A DNA stretch of 64,000 nt. Source: Klebsiella pneumoniae (lineage in GTDB: Bacteria > Pseudomonadota > Gammaproteobacteria > Pseudomonadales > UBA5518). The DNA lies in the NCBI GenBank assembly GCA_945862145.1, contig CAMAXE010000024.1, forward strand, positions 1-64,000, written 5' to 3'. Positions 55,030-63,950 of this stretch are shown here, one piece after another. A program made the translations under genes and the position numbers. Under the pieces are notes generated by a model that was not told the origin of the DNA, searched no databases, and saw only the letters and a program-made list of their open reading frames with translations. Numbering within the stretch: position 1 is the stretch's first letter; each line of letters starts with the position of its first letter.

Positions 55030-55815
55030 ATGGCACTGCCTCCCCACTATGTCGAAGGACACAACCTCCTTGCCGGAAAATCCGTGCTGATCACTGCTGC
55101 GGCAGGTGCGGGCATCGGCTTTGCTGCGGCGAAAAAATGCGTTGAGGAAGGCTGCCGCGCGATCACCATCAGCGATATCCACGAGGGCCGCACCGCCAAG
55201 TCGGTGGAGGCGCTGAAGGCGCTCGGCGGCACGCAACAGGTATTCGGCCGTGTAGCGAACGTGGTGGTGGAGGAGCAGGTGCAGGCGCTGGTCGATGAGG
55301 CCGAGGCGCAGATGGGCGGCGTGGACGTGCTGATCAACAACGCGGGCCTCGGCGGCACTAGGGCGCTGGTCGACATGAGCGACGAGGAGTGGCACCGCGT
55401 GATGGACATCACGTTGAACGGCACCATGCGGATGCTGCGCGCCATGATGCGCAAGATGCTGCCCCGCAACGCGGGCGTGATCGTGAACAACGCCTCCGTG
55501 CTTGGCTGGCGCGCCCAGCCCGAGCAGTGCCACTACGCCGCCGCCAAGGCGGGCGTGATGGCGCTCACGCGCTGCGCCGCCATGGAAGCAGCGCCTTACG
55601 GTGTGCGCATCAATGCGGTCTCGCCCTCGCTTGCCATGCACGAGTTCCTGAAGAAGACCACGCCCGTCGATCTGCTGGCGGCACTCGAGGCCAAAGAAGC
55701 CTTCGGCCGAGCCGCCGAGGTTTGGGAGATCGCGAACGTGATGGTCTTCCTGGCCAGCGACTACGCGAGCTATATGACCGGTGAGATCGTTTCCGTGAGC
55801 AGTCAGCATGCTTGA
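55030..55815 (+). CDS. ipdF: IpdF: SDR dehydrogenase of the HIP pathway
   Basis: 261 residues from ATG 55030 (CAGGAG upstream). It agrees along its length with the actinobacterial IpdF/Rv3559c type: an N-terminal PHYVEGHNLLAGKSVLITAA, cofactor loop AAAGAGIGFAAAKK, NNAGLGGTRALVDMSDEEW, the very characteristic NNASVLGWRAQPEQCHYAAA with catalytic Tyr and following KAGVMALTRC, and terminal YMTGEIVSVSSQH. IpdF oxidises the 5-hydroxyl of the HIP-CoA-derived intermediate. It is separated from the main operon by the glycosyltransferase gene. Confidence 0.9.
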   Translation: MALPPHYVEGHNLLAGKSVLITAAAGAGIGFAAAKKCVEEGCRAITISDIHEGRTAKSVEALKALGGTQQVFGRVANVVVEEQVQALVDEAEAQMGGVDVLINNAGLGGTRALVDMSDEEWHRVMDITLNGTMRMLRAMMRKMLPRNAGVIVNNASVLGWRAQPEQCHYAAAKAGVMALTRCAAMEAAPYGVRINAVSPSLAMHEFLKKTTPVDLLAALEAKEAFGRAAEVWEIANVMVFLASDYASYMTGEIVSVSSQHA

Positions 55816-55850
55816 GTGAGCGCTCGGTGACGCGGATTCCAGCGCCGCGC

Positions 55851-56893
55851 TCAGTCCGCGTTATCCCAGCCGATCGGTTCCACCCGCTGCACCACCACCC
55901 CGAACGCGAAGACGCCCGCCAGCGTCACCGCAGCGGCGATCAGGAAGGCCCACAGGAACTGCCCCGTGCTCTCGACCACGTAACCGGTGATCACCGGTGC
56001 GAGCACACCGGCCATGTTGGCGCAGAGATTCTGCACGCCCATCCACTGACCGGCAGCGCGCGGCCCGCCGATGGTCTGCGAGATCGCGCCCAGCGGCGCG
56101 CTCTGCATGCCGAAGAACAGGCCTGCCATGAGGATCAGGCCATCTGCGCCATGCTGAGCCCGTGCTCGCGCACCAGCAGCAGCGGCAGCCAGGTGAGGGT
56201 GAAGTAATACGCGTAGTTGCCGCAGAAATGCCCCAAGCTCGTGCCCCAGAGTGAGCGCTGCCTCAGCAGCATGGGGTAGGGCACGGGTCTCGCGCCCGCG
56301 GCCGAACCAGAGGTTTCGCCAGCGCGAGTGGCCAGATGCCACGGCCACAGCCAGAGCAGCGAGAGGATGCCGAACAGCAGGAAGGCCGGGCGCCAGCCGT
56401 AGCCTGCCATCAGCAAACCGCCGAGCAGCGTACCGGCCAGTGGGCCCAGCGCCTGCCCGGTGGCCACCAGGCCGTTGGCGCGTCCGCGTTCGTGCACGGC
56501 GGCACGCTGCGCGAGGAATTTGGCGTTGCAGGGGTAGAAGACGCTCTCGCCGATCCCGAGCAGTACGCGTAGCCCGAGGATCATCCAGAAGCCGGTGGCA
56601 AAGCCCGTGAGTGCCGTTGCGAGGCCCCACAACGCCAGGCCGCAGCCGAGCACCCGGCGCACATCGAAGCGTTGCGCCAGCCAACCCGCGAGCGGCTGCA
56701 GCGGCGCATAGGACCAGAAGAACGCCGAGAACAGGATGCCCATCTGCGCGGGCGAGAGTTGCAGTTCCTCCTGCACCAGCGGTGCAGCGATGGAGAGCGC
56801 GCCGCGGTCGAAATAATTCAGGAACACGGCTGCCGAGAGCAGCAGCACGACGCGCATCGGCAGCACTGCCTGCGGGTTGGCGGGTGATGGCAT
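55851..56893 (-). pseudogene. MFS transporter with internal deletion and frameshift
   Basis: ATG 56893 opens a good MFS N-half (VVLLLSAAVFLNYFDRGALS, GWLAQRFDVRRVLGCGLALW, LLGIGESVFYPCNAKFLAQR) for 252 residues, then stops at 56135 right after HGLSMAQMA. The C-terminal part resumes in another frame as LILMAGLFFGMQSAPLGAIS and runs ~90 residues to WDNAD at 55851. Together they give ~345 residues where MFS carriers have ~420, so about two membrane helices are missing at an out-of-frame joint. Inactivated unless it is a sequencing artefact. Confidence 0.75.
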
Positions 56894-57035
56894 CGGGCGT
56901 GCTCTCGCGAATGCTTGCGCATCCTACACGCAGATCCCCGACAGCCGCGTGCGCGCAAGGCCGCGGGCCTCAGGCTATCATCGGCCGGGATGCCCGAACG
57001 CACAGGCGCCGGGCCCCGGAGCCGGAGATCCCGCG

Positions 57036-57158
57036 ATGCCCAGAGCTGCCTTGTTTCGCCTCGCGTGCCTTGTGGTTCTCGCGAGCGCTGCCGTGCTCGT
57101 GTCCTACTCCGATAATCACCCGCTCACGGTGGAGGACGGACGTGCTGAACCGCGCTGA
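57036..57158 (+). CDS. Possible 40-residue membrane peptide
   Basis: ATG 57036, with GGAG about nine bases upstream, encodes 40 residues: a basic start (MPRAALFR), one hydrophobic helix (LACLVVLASAAVLVSY) and a polar tail. It overlaps the start of the TIM-barrel gene by 17 bp. It could be a leader or small membrane protein, or simply chance; there is no further evidence. Confidence 0.3.
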   Translation: MPRAALFRLACLVVLASAAVLVSYSDNHPLTVEDGRAEPR

Positions 57159-57972
57159 GGTGACGCCGGTGTCCCCGCCGATCGGGCTTTGCTACGGGAG
57201 TGTCGCGACGCTGGATGCTGATCAGCTGGTGGCGCTGGCCGGATCGCTGGGCTTCAGCAGCGTGATGCTGCCGCCGTTTCCGGTGAGCGCCTGCCTAAGC
57301 CGCTCCGACTTTCGCGCTCTCCTTGATCGCCATGGCATCCGCCGGGTGGTGCTGGACGGTGCGCTCGGCATGCTCCCGCGGTGTGGCTTTGCCGAGGAGC
57401 ATGGGTTCACCGCCGCGCTCCATCTGCAAACCGCCGAGCGGTTTTGCGTCGACTGCTTCAACGTACCGCATTACGAGGGCGATCCGCGCGCCAGTGTCGC
57501 GGAGTTTGCCGATGCGCTCGCGCCCTTCTGCGCTAGTGCCGCAGCGCTGGGCGCAGATGTGGCGCTGGAATTCCTGCCCGGCACCGGCATACCCGATATC
57601 GCGCGAGCCTTGCGTATCTGCGAGCAAGTGGGTGCGGCGAATCTGGGTATCACACTCGATACCTGGCACTGGGCGCGCAGCCGGGCCACGCTCGCCGATG
57701 TGCGCGCGCTGCCGCCGGGCAGCATCAAGGAGTTCCAGCTGAGCGACCGCGCCGCCGACGAGAACAGCCGTGCGGATTCCGTGCAGTGGGGCAGGCTGGT
57801 GCCGGGTGAGGGCACGGCGCCGCTCGCGGAGTTGATCCGCGCCGTGCAGGCCAATGCCCCGGGACTCAGCCTGAACGCCGAGGTGTTCTCGCAGGAACTG
57901 CAGGCCCTGCCGCCGCAGGTGGCGGCGGGGCGCATCGCGGTCGGCCTTCGACGTATCATCGCGTTCATCTGA
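57142..57972 (+). CDS. Sugar-phosphate isomerase/epimerase-like TIM barrel (AP_endonuc_2 fold)
   Basis: 276 residues from GTG 57142 with GGAGG six bases upstream. TIM-barrel metal sites of the xylose-isomerase-like superfamily are visible: Glu in VALEFLPGTG, Asp/His in GITLDTWHWARS, Asp region KEFQLSDRAADE and late Glu in LNAEVFSQEL. Substrates of this superfamily range from inosose to hydroxypyruvate and aromatic catabolites, so no reaction can be assigned. It heads a run of four same-strand genes (to 60890) and may belong to a catabolic branch. Confidence 0.83.
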   Translation: MLNRAEVTPVSPPIGLCYGSVATLDADQLVALAGSLGFSSVMLPPFPVSACLSRSDFRALLDRHGIRRVVLDGALGMLPRCGFAEEHGFTAALHLQTAERFCVDCFNVPHYEGDPRASVAEFADALAPFCASAAALGADVALEFLPGTGIPDIARALRICEQVGAANLGITLDTWHWARSRATLADVRALPPGSIKEFQLSDRAADENSRADSVQWGRLVPGEGTAPLAELIRAVQANAPGLSLNAEVFSQELQALPPQVAAGRIAVGLRRIIAFI

Positions 57973-57995
57973 AAATCAGGCCGTTCGGAGGCGCT

Positions 57996-58769
57996 ATGGA
58001 TCTGGGGCTGCACGACAGGAGCGTGCTGATCACGGGGGCTGCGAGCGGTATCGGGCTTGCCTGCGTGAAGGCCTTCGCGGCCGAGGGCGCGCGCGTGCTG
58101 GCGGTGGATATTTCCGCTGCGGCTCTGCACGAGGCCGTTGCCGGGATTGGCAGCGACAACGTGAAGGCCCACGTCGCGGACGTCACCGATGCCGCGCAGA
58201 TGCAGGCCGCCGTGGCGCGTGCAGTGGCGGAGTTCGGCCGGCTGGACGTGATGTTCCCCAACGCCGGCGGCGCGATCCCCACGCCCACCGAGCAGCAGGG
58301 GCTCGAGGACTACCGTCGCATCATGGCGCTCAATCTGGATGGCGTGTACTTCGCCATCCACGCCGCGCTGCCGGTAATGCTCGCCCAGGGCAAGGGCTGT
58401 TTCATCGTCACCTCCTCGGGCGCAGGCCTGAACGCGGCTCCCGGGCTTACCGCCTACGGCGCGGCCAAGGCCGGTGTCATCAATATGGTCCGTTCCATCG
58501 CCACCGAGTTCGGCGCGCGCGGCATCCGCGCCAATGTGATCGCGCCGGGCCCCATGCTCACGCCGCCGGTGCGTGAGTGGCTGGCCGGTATCCCGCAGGG
58601 TTACGAGCGCTTCTGCAAGCAAGTGCCGAGCGGTCGCATGGGCACGGCCGAAGACATCGCCGATGCGGCGCTTTTTCTCGCCAGCGACCGCGCCGATTTC
58701 GTGAACGGCGTGGTGCTGCCGGTAGACGGCGCGCTGCATGCACGGCTTTCTTCCCCCTCACTCGACTGA
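57996..58769 (+). CDS. SDR-family oxidoreductase (first of a pair)
   Basis: 257 residues. TGAASGIGLACVKAFAAEGA cofactor motif, Asp that favours NAD (AVDIS), PNAGG in place of NNAG, Ser in VTSSGAGLNAAP and catalytic YGAAKAG. Terminal VLPVDGALHA. It begins 23 bp after the TIM-barrel gene and is followed by another SDR 11 bp downstream. Many hydroxysteroid dehydrogenases have this form, but the sequence alone does not give the substrate. Confidence 0.9.
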   Translation: MDLGLHDRSVLITGAASGIGLACVKAFAAEGARVLAVDISAAALHEAVAGIGSDNVKAHVADVTDAAQMQAAVARAVAEFGRLDVMFPNAGGAIPTPTEQQGLEDYRRIMALNLDGVYFAIHAALPVMLAQGKGCFIVTSSGAGLNAAPGLTAYGAAKAGVINMVRSIATEFGARGIRANVIAPGPMLTPPVREWLAGIPQGYERFCKQVPSGRMGTAEDIADAALFLASDRADFVNGVVLPVDGALHARLSSPSLD

Positions 58770-58780
58770 AGGACACGCAC

Positions 58781-59614
58781 ATGGATCTCGGGCTCGCCGG
58801 CAAGACGGTCATCATCACGGGTGGCAGCGGCGGCATCGGCCGTGGCTTGGTGCTGGAGTTCGCCCGCGAGGGCTGCAATGTGGTCAGCGCCTCGCGCGAT
58901 GCCGAGACGGGCCGCAAGCTCGCCGACGAGGCGCAAGCCGCGGGCTTTGCCGGGCGCATCCTGCCGGTGGCCACCGACGTCACGCGGCGCGACTCGGTGG
59001 ATGCCATGATCGAGGCCACGCACGCGGCTTTCGGTCCGGTGGATGTGCTGGTGAACAACGCCGGCGGTGTGGCGCATCCTTCTGCGTTCGAGGACTTCGA
59101 CGAGGCCGGTCGGCGCTGGGAGATCGCGCTCAATATCGACGGCGTGGTGAACTGCTGCCAGGCGGTGGCCGCCGACATGCTGGGCCGTCAGAGTGGCAGC
59201 GTGATCAACATCTCCTCGAATTCCTCGCTGCTCGGCGAGGCCGCAGCCAGCGTGGCGCATTACGGTGGCACCAAGGGTTTCGTGAACAGCTTCAGCAAGG
59301 CGCTGGCGTGGGAATGGGCGCGCAAGGGCGTGCGGGTGAACAACATCGCGCCGGGCTGGATCGTGCCGCACCAAGCCGACGAAGTAGGGCAGGGGAGCTT
59401 CTGGAACCGCTTTGGTTTCGAGACCATGGGGCGGCCTGATGAGATGCAAGCCGCGTTGGAGGGTGGCTCGCTCTACAACATGAGCAGCCTGCCGATACCG
59501 CGGCTCGGCCGCCCCGAGGACATGGCCTGGCTTGCCATGTTTCTGGCGTCCGATCGTTCGAGTTACATCACCGGGCAACTGATCAGCGTGAGCGGCGGCG
59601 TGTATATGCCCTGA
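58781..59614 (+). CDS. SDR-family oxidoreductase (second of a pair)
   Basis: 277 residues from ATG 58781 (GAAGGA upstream). TGGSGGIGRGLVLEFAREG, NNAGGVAHPSAFEDF, catalytic Ser in ISSNSSLLGEAAASVAH and YGGTKGFVNSFSKAL, with an enlarged substrate loop (FWNRFGFETMGRPDEMQAAL) before RLGRPEDMAWLAMFL. It opens MDLGLAGK, echoing the MDLGLHDR start of its upstream neighbour, so the two may be paralogues. Substrate unknown. Confidence 0.9.
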   Translation: MDLGLAGKTVIITGGSGGIGRGLVLEFAREGCNVVSASRDAETGRKLADEAQAAGFAGRILPVATDVTRRDSVDAMIEATHAAFGPVDVLVNNAGGVAHPSAFEDFDEAGRRWEIALNIDGVVNCCQAVAADMLGRQSGSVINISSNSSLLGEAAASVAHYGGTKGFVNSFSKALAWEWARKGVRVNNIAPGWIVPHQADEVGQGSFWNRFGFETMGRPDEMQAALEGGSLYNMSSLPIPRLGRPEDMAWLAMFLASDRSSYITGQLISVSGGVYMP

Positions 59615-59633
59615 GCGCAGCGGCGTTTGCGGC

Positions 59634-60890
59634 GTGAGCAACGAGGGCTGTTACCCGAGCCCCTGGCCTGCCGAGGATGGCGGGCCGGCACGCCTGCAGG
59701 TGCCGCAGTCGCCATGCGTTCCGCTGCTGGGCGCCGGCAAGCGTTTGCAGATCACCCGCCGGCGCGTGCATTTCCCCACCATGACGGTGCTGCGTGAGCC
59801 GGGCGAGGTCTACCTGCTGCGCCACGAGATGCTGCGCCACCGTTTTTTCGGCCTGCCGACGCGGGCTTGGGTGGAGCGCTTGGACCCGCTGACGCTGCAG
59901 CCCCTGACCTGCTCGCCTGCCTTGCCCGGCGGCCCTGCCTGGCCGGGCGGGATGGCGGTGCACTCTAACGGTGATCTCTATGTGGTTTATGGGCGCTGGT
60001 GCCACCGGCTCGCGCCGGACTGCAGCTTGCGGGCCTCGCTGCAGTTGCCCCGCAAGCGGCCTTACAACTCCTTCGTGATCCTTGATGACGGCACGCTGGT
60101 CACCAAGGATTTCAGCGAGCGCGGCGATTCCGCGCTGGTCTGCATCGATCCCGACACGCTGCGAATCATCGGTGCGCCGTTGCCCTGCCCGGAGCCTTCC
60201 ATCGCGCGACTCTCGGCCACGGGCAACGCGGTGTATGTGTTGGGTACGAAAACGGTGTTCCGCTACCGCTGGGACCCGGAGCGGCGCCGCCTGGCGCGTG
60301 ATCCTGGCTGGACGTTCCCGTACATCGACAATCCCGCGCAGGGCTACGGCTGGGACCCGGTGATCGACGGAGAGGACTGCTGGTTCATGGACAACGGCCG
60401 GCACCGCTACTTCCTGAGCATGTTGGGCGCCGGTGTGGGCCGTGGTGTGGTGAATCTGTTGCGGGTCTCACTCGCGGACGCAAGCAACTGCGCTCGCTAC
60501 CCGGTGAGCGGACTGCCCGGAGGCGCCATCACCAACCCGCCGTTGATCGATCGCAGCCGCGGTATTGCAGTGGCCTATGACTCGGCGCATGCCGTGCTGC
60601 GGGCCTGGCGCATCCTGCCCGGCTCGCGCGCGCTGGAGCCGCTGTGGGAGAAGCGCGGATTCGGTGCTGCGAGCCACCTCTTGTTGCTGCCGCAGTCAGG
60701 CGAGTTGCTGGTGAACGATTACCGTGCGCTTCGCGAGGATCTGGTGGTGCTGGATATCGCGACCGGCGAGGAGCTAGGCCGGGCCCGCACCGGAGGCCGC
60801 ATGCAGGGCGTCGTGTTCCCCGGCGTGGGTTGGAACGCGGATCTGTACTACTGCAGTTTTGATTCGCTTGTTCGGCTCAGCGGGGAATAG
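59634..60890 (+). CDS. Uncharacterised beta-propeller-like protein
   Basis: 418 residues from GTG 59634. I do not recognise a named family. No signal peptide and no membrane helix. The sequence alternates short beta-strands with turns typical of propeller blades (VYLLRHEML.., GDLYVVYGRW, GTLVTKDFSERGDSALVCID, NAVYVLGTKTVFRYRW, GELLVNDYRALREDLVVLDIATGEELG), resembling PQQ- or YVTN-like blades without their consensus. Several invariant-looking Trp/Tyr/Cys residues suggest a structured binding or lyase-like protein. It closes the four-gene run after the SDR pair; function is open. Confidence 0.7.
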   Translation: MSNEGCYPSPWPAEDGGPARLQVPQSPCVPLLGAGKRLQITRRRVHFPTMTVLREPGEVYLLRHEMLRHRFFGLPTRAWVERLDPLTLQPLTCSPALPGGPAWPGGMAVHSNGDLYVVYGRWCHRLAPDCSLRASLQLPRKRPYNSFVILDDGTLVTKDFSERGDSALVCIDPDTLRIIGAPLPCPEPSIARLSATGNAVYVLGTKTVFRYRWDPERRRLARDPGWTFPYIDNPAQGYGWDPVIDGEDCWFMDNGRHRYFLSMLGAGVGRGVVNLLRVSLADASNCARYPVSGLPGGAITNPPLIDRSRGIAVAYDSAHAVLRAWRILPGSRALEPLWEKRGFGAASHLLLLPQSGELLVNDYRALREDLVVLDIATGEELGRARTGGRMQGVVFPGVGWNADLYYCSFDSLVRLSGE

Positions 60891-60928
60891 GCGAGGCTGC
60901 ACCCGTGCGGCAGCACCGATTCCGCTGC

Positions 60929-61183
60929 AGTAGCGCGCCATGCGCGCGACCAGAGCCTCTGGTGCGAGCACCGGTCGCGGGCGTGGCCCGCTCCTACGGA
61001 GGCGCTGTGCCCGGTTGTAGGAGCGCGCCATGCGCGCGACCAGAGCCTCTGGTGCGAGCACCGCACCGGTCGCGGGCGTGGCCCGCTCCTACGGGAGGCG
61101 CTGTGCCCGGTTGTAGGAGCGCGCCATGCGCGCGACCAGAGCCTCTGGTGCGGGCACCGGTCGCGGGGGTGGCCCGCTCCTAC
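60929..61183. repeat. Triple BIME: three ~90-96-bp units of paired REPs
   Basis: Units begin at 60929, 61017 and 61113. Each has a REP with GCGCGC-CAT-GCGCGC core, the linker CAGAGCCTCTGGTGCGAGCA (itself containing CAGAGCCTCTG, a palindrome), then an inverted REP with GCGGGC core, and a GGAGGCGCTGTGCCCGGTT joint. The second unit has a 6-bp extra CCGCAC. The array fills the 300-bp spacer between converging genes and touches the stop codon of the BNR protein. Confidence 0.92.
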
Positions 61184-61194
61184 GGGAGGCGCTG

Positions 61195-63696
61195 TCAGGG
61201 CGCGAGTTCCCAGATGCCGCGTCCGAAGGTGGCTACGCGCAGCAGCTGCGAATTCTCCGACACATAGAGATCCGTGACGTTCACCAGCGGCAGGCCGGTG
61301 CCGAAGCGCACCCACGTGGCTCCCGCATCCGGCGAGCGATATACACCGAGGTGCGTGCCGGCATAGAGCGTGTTTGCATCCCCCGGATCAGAGGTGATGA
61401 GGTTCACCGGTACGCCGGTGGGCAGGCCGTTGCCGTCGATGGCGGTCCAGGTGACGCCGCTGTCTGTGGTTTTCCACAAGTGGGTTGCCGTTGACTGAGG
61501 CGCAACCGAGGAGACGTAGATCGTGGTCGGACTGACGCGATCGAAGTAGACCGATGACAGCGACAGCTCGTTGCCCGGCATGACGCCCGCAGAGGAGGTG
61601 TCCGGACTTGCCGACAACTGGGCACTCGAACTCTTCCCGATCTGCGTCCAGGCGGTGCCTCCATTGCTGGTGGCGAACACGCGCCCGCCGTTGGTTACCA
61701 CACCTACCTGGCTGCCATTGGAATGGCTGGGCGACACGTTACGGATATAGACAGCGCCGCCCGAGGGTGTCGTGGCAAGACCCGTGGTCCCCAGCGCCGT
61801 CCAGCTGGTCGCGTAGTTGGTCGATTTGTACACCTTGGTGTTGGAGGTGGTGTAGACCGTGTTGCCGGTGGCATCGCCCGTAAACGTGGCGATCTGGGTG
61901 ATGAAGGGCGCGGTGCCGCTGTTGTTGCTTTCGCTAATGCCCGTGCTGGCGGCCGCAAAGGTACTGCCGCTATTGGTGGATTTGTAGATCCGCGAGTAAT
62001 ACAGGCTCCCCAGCATCTTGGTCGCATCCGAGGCGTTGATATCGGAGCCGAAACCATCGCCGCCGATGGGTTGGTTGAAGACTGAAGTAGAGCCCGAACG
62101 CACCCGGGTGCCATTGTCCTGCAGGCCGGCAACTACGGCATTAACATTGCTCGTGGAGGAGCCCACCGAGTACATCAGGTGCGTGGTGATGCCTTCGTTC
62201 AGGTTGGTCCAGGTGGGGTTGGTAGCCGTTGGGTTGGCGCTGCGGAACAGGCCACCGTCGGAGCCCACGTACAGGGTAGTGCCTACGAATGCGGCCGCAT
62301 GCATATCGGCGTGCACGTAGCCCAGGCTGAACTGTTTCAACCAGTTGCTGATCTGGGCGATTTTGGAAAAGCCATCGATGGTGCGCGCGGTGAGCAGCTG
62401 GCCGCCGGTGTAGACCGTCCTGTCGCTGGTCGGCGACACGATGATCATGTGGTTGTACCAGCCCTGGCCACCAAGGATGGTGTTGTAGCTGCGCGACTCG
62501 GTGTTGCCGTTACTGTACTTCTTGGTAGCAGCGCTTAGCGCGGTGAAGGAGGTGCCACCGTTGGTCGACTTGAAGATATCGGCCAGGTCCGTTGCGGTGG
62601 TGGCGAGTGGCTTCGCCGCCATCGCATAGACCACCGTGGTCGAGCCGTTGCTGCCCGTGCCAGTCGCTGCAGCTACGGTGATGCGTCCCACGCCGCCGCT
62701 CTTGGTCACGCCGGTGGACTTGGTCCAGGTGGCGCCGTTGTCGCTGCTTTTCCAGATCTGGCCGTCGGTGGTGGTGGTGCCGGCGGTGTTGGCCTCCAGC
62801 GAGAGCACGAAGCCCAGGCCACCCGTGGCGGCGATTGACCACACGTAGGGGTCGGGGGTCTGTCCGGTGGCGAGCGCTACCTTGGCGAAGCTGGCACCCG
62901 CATCAGTGGAGCGGTAGAGGCCCTTATCGGTGGCGGCCAGCACCACATTGGAGTCAGAACCCGCGACGATCACTTGCGGGATCACGCTGGAATTGCCCAG
63001 ATAGACCGTTGGCAACCAGGTCGCACCGCCGTCGGTGGTCTTCACCAGGCCTATTCCGGTGCCGTCGAAGGGATCACCAAGCCCGAGATAGAGCGTGTCG
63101 GGGTTGTTGCGGTCGATGGCCAATGACCCTACCGACAGCGACCCCAGAGTTTCCGTGAGCGGGGTCCAGGTGGGCACCGTCAGTACAGCGTTGGTGGTTT
63201 TCCAGACGCCACCGCCGGAGAACGCCACGTAAAGCGTATTGAGGTCCGTCGGGTGCGGCACGATGGACCGCACACGCCCCGCATCAGTGATGCCGGTGAG
63301 GGTCCCGCCATTGGTGATGGAATCCGCCTTGGTGGGGCCGATTGGCGTCCAGGTGCTCCCGGTTGCTGCGGCCTGCGTGGTGAGGGCGCTGCCGACGATC
63401 TGCGAGGTCTCGGCGGTGGGCATCAGGCTGCTCCAGCGCAGCCGCTCCTGCTCGGCTGCCTTATTGAGGAAGCGCATGTATTCCCGGGAGAAGGGCCCGC
63501 CCAGCTTGCGCGGGCCCTTGGCCCGGCCACTGGTCTCGTTGTACCACTCGTCCATTGCGGCCCGGCGGGCGGTCGGCCGGTCCATTTCGGCCTTGCCGCC
63601 TTGTTCTGCTGCGTTCTGTGCGAGGACGGAGGGCGCAAGGCCGGCACCCAGCAAGGCGGCCAGGATTGCACAGATGACAAAGGATGAGCGAAACAT
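61195..63696 (-). CDS. Secreted BNR/Asp-box (sortilin/YCF48-like) beta-propeller protein
   Basis: 833 residues from ATG 63696 (GGAGG upstream); an upstream GTG would only add residues before the signal peptide. Signal peptide FVICAILAALLGAGLAPSVLA, then an acidic linker, then at least seven Asp-box motifs of the form S-x-D-x-G-x-T-W: KTTDGGATWLPT, RSTDAGASFAKV, KSSDNGATWTKS, KSTNGGTSFTAL, KTTDSGVTWTAI and RSPDAGATWVRF among them. Such exported propellers include glycan-binding and putative glycosidase proteins. No sialidase FRIP motif or catalytic Arg triad was recognised, so activity is unassigned. Confidence 0.87.
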   Translation of the reverse strand: MFRSSFVICAILAALLGAGLAPSVLAQNAAEQGGKAEMDRPTARRAAMDEWYNETSGRAKGPRKLGGPFSREYMRFLNKAAEQERLRWSSLMPTAETSQIVGSALTTQAAATGSTWTPIGPTKADSITNGGTLTGITDAGRVRSIVPHPTDLNTLYVAFSGGGVWKTTNAVLTVPTWTPLTETLGSLSVGSLAIDRNNPDTLYLGLGDPFDGTGIGLVKTTDGGATWLPTVYLGNSSVIPQVIVAGSDSNVVLAATDKGLYRSTDAGASFAKVALATGQTPDPYVWSIAATGGLGFVLSLEANTAGTTTTDGQIWKSSDNGATWTKSTGVTKSGGVGRITVAAATGTGSNGSTTVVYAMAAKPLATTATDLADIFKSTNGGTSFTALSAATKKYSNGNTESRSYNTILGGQGWYNHMIIVSPTSDRTVYTGGQLLTARTIDGFSKIAQISNWLKQFSLGYVHADMHAAAFVGTTLYVGSDGGLFRSANPTATNPTWTNLNEGITTHLMYSVGSSTSNVNAVVAGLQDNGTRVRSGSTSVFNQPIGGDGFGSDINASDATKMLGSLYYSRIYKSTNSGSTFAAASTGISESNNSGTAPFITQIATFTGDATGNTVYTTSNTKVYKSTNYATSWTALGTTGLATTPSGGAVYIRNVSPSHSNGSQVGVVTNGGRVFATSNGGTAWTQIGKSSSAQLSASPDTSSAGVMPGNELSLSSVYFDRVSPTTIYVSSVAPQSTATHLWKTTDSGVTWTAIDGNGLPTGVPVNLITSDPGDANTLYAGTHLGVYRSPDAGATWVRFGTGLPLVNVTDLYVSENSQLLRVATFGRGIWELAP

Positions 63697-63950
63697 GCGA
63701 ACGCCTCCCAGGCAGGTGAATTGACCGGCTCCGTGCGGCGCAGCCACGCTGCGGGAATCCGATGTCGGTCAGGATATCCATCAGTGGAGCAAAAATAGCG
63801 CCAAACGTGGGAATACACAACGGATCAATCAGTTGTCATCAGAGCGGCTCAGGCTGCCGGTTCCGACTGTAAAAGAATCCGACACTTCGCGGCGCCCTGG
63901 CCAGTGCTCGGCTATGCTCCGCCCGCCACCCACAGGGCAACCCTACGCAC
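63697..63950. other. Divergent intergenic region
   Basis: The promoter regions of the BNR protein (minus strand) and of the gene starting at 63951 (plus strand) must lie here. The middle (63790-63880) is less GC-rich; no consensus promoter, repeat or RNA gene was recognised. Confidence 0.4.

Noticed and set aside
60929-61183. CRISPR or satellite array.
   Set aside because: Units consist of inverted REP pairs identical to scattered single REPs elsewhere; BIME explains it fully.
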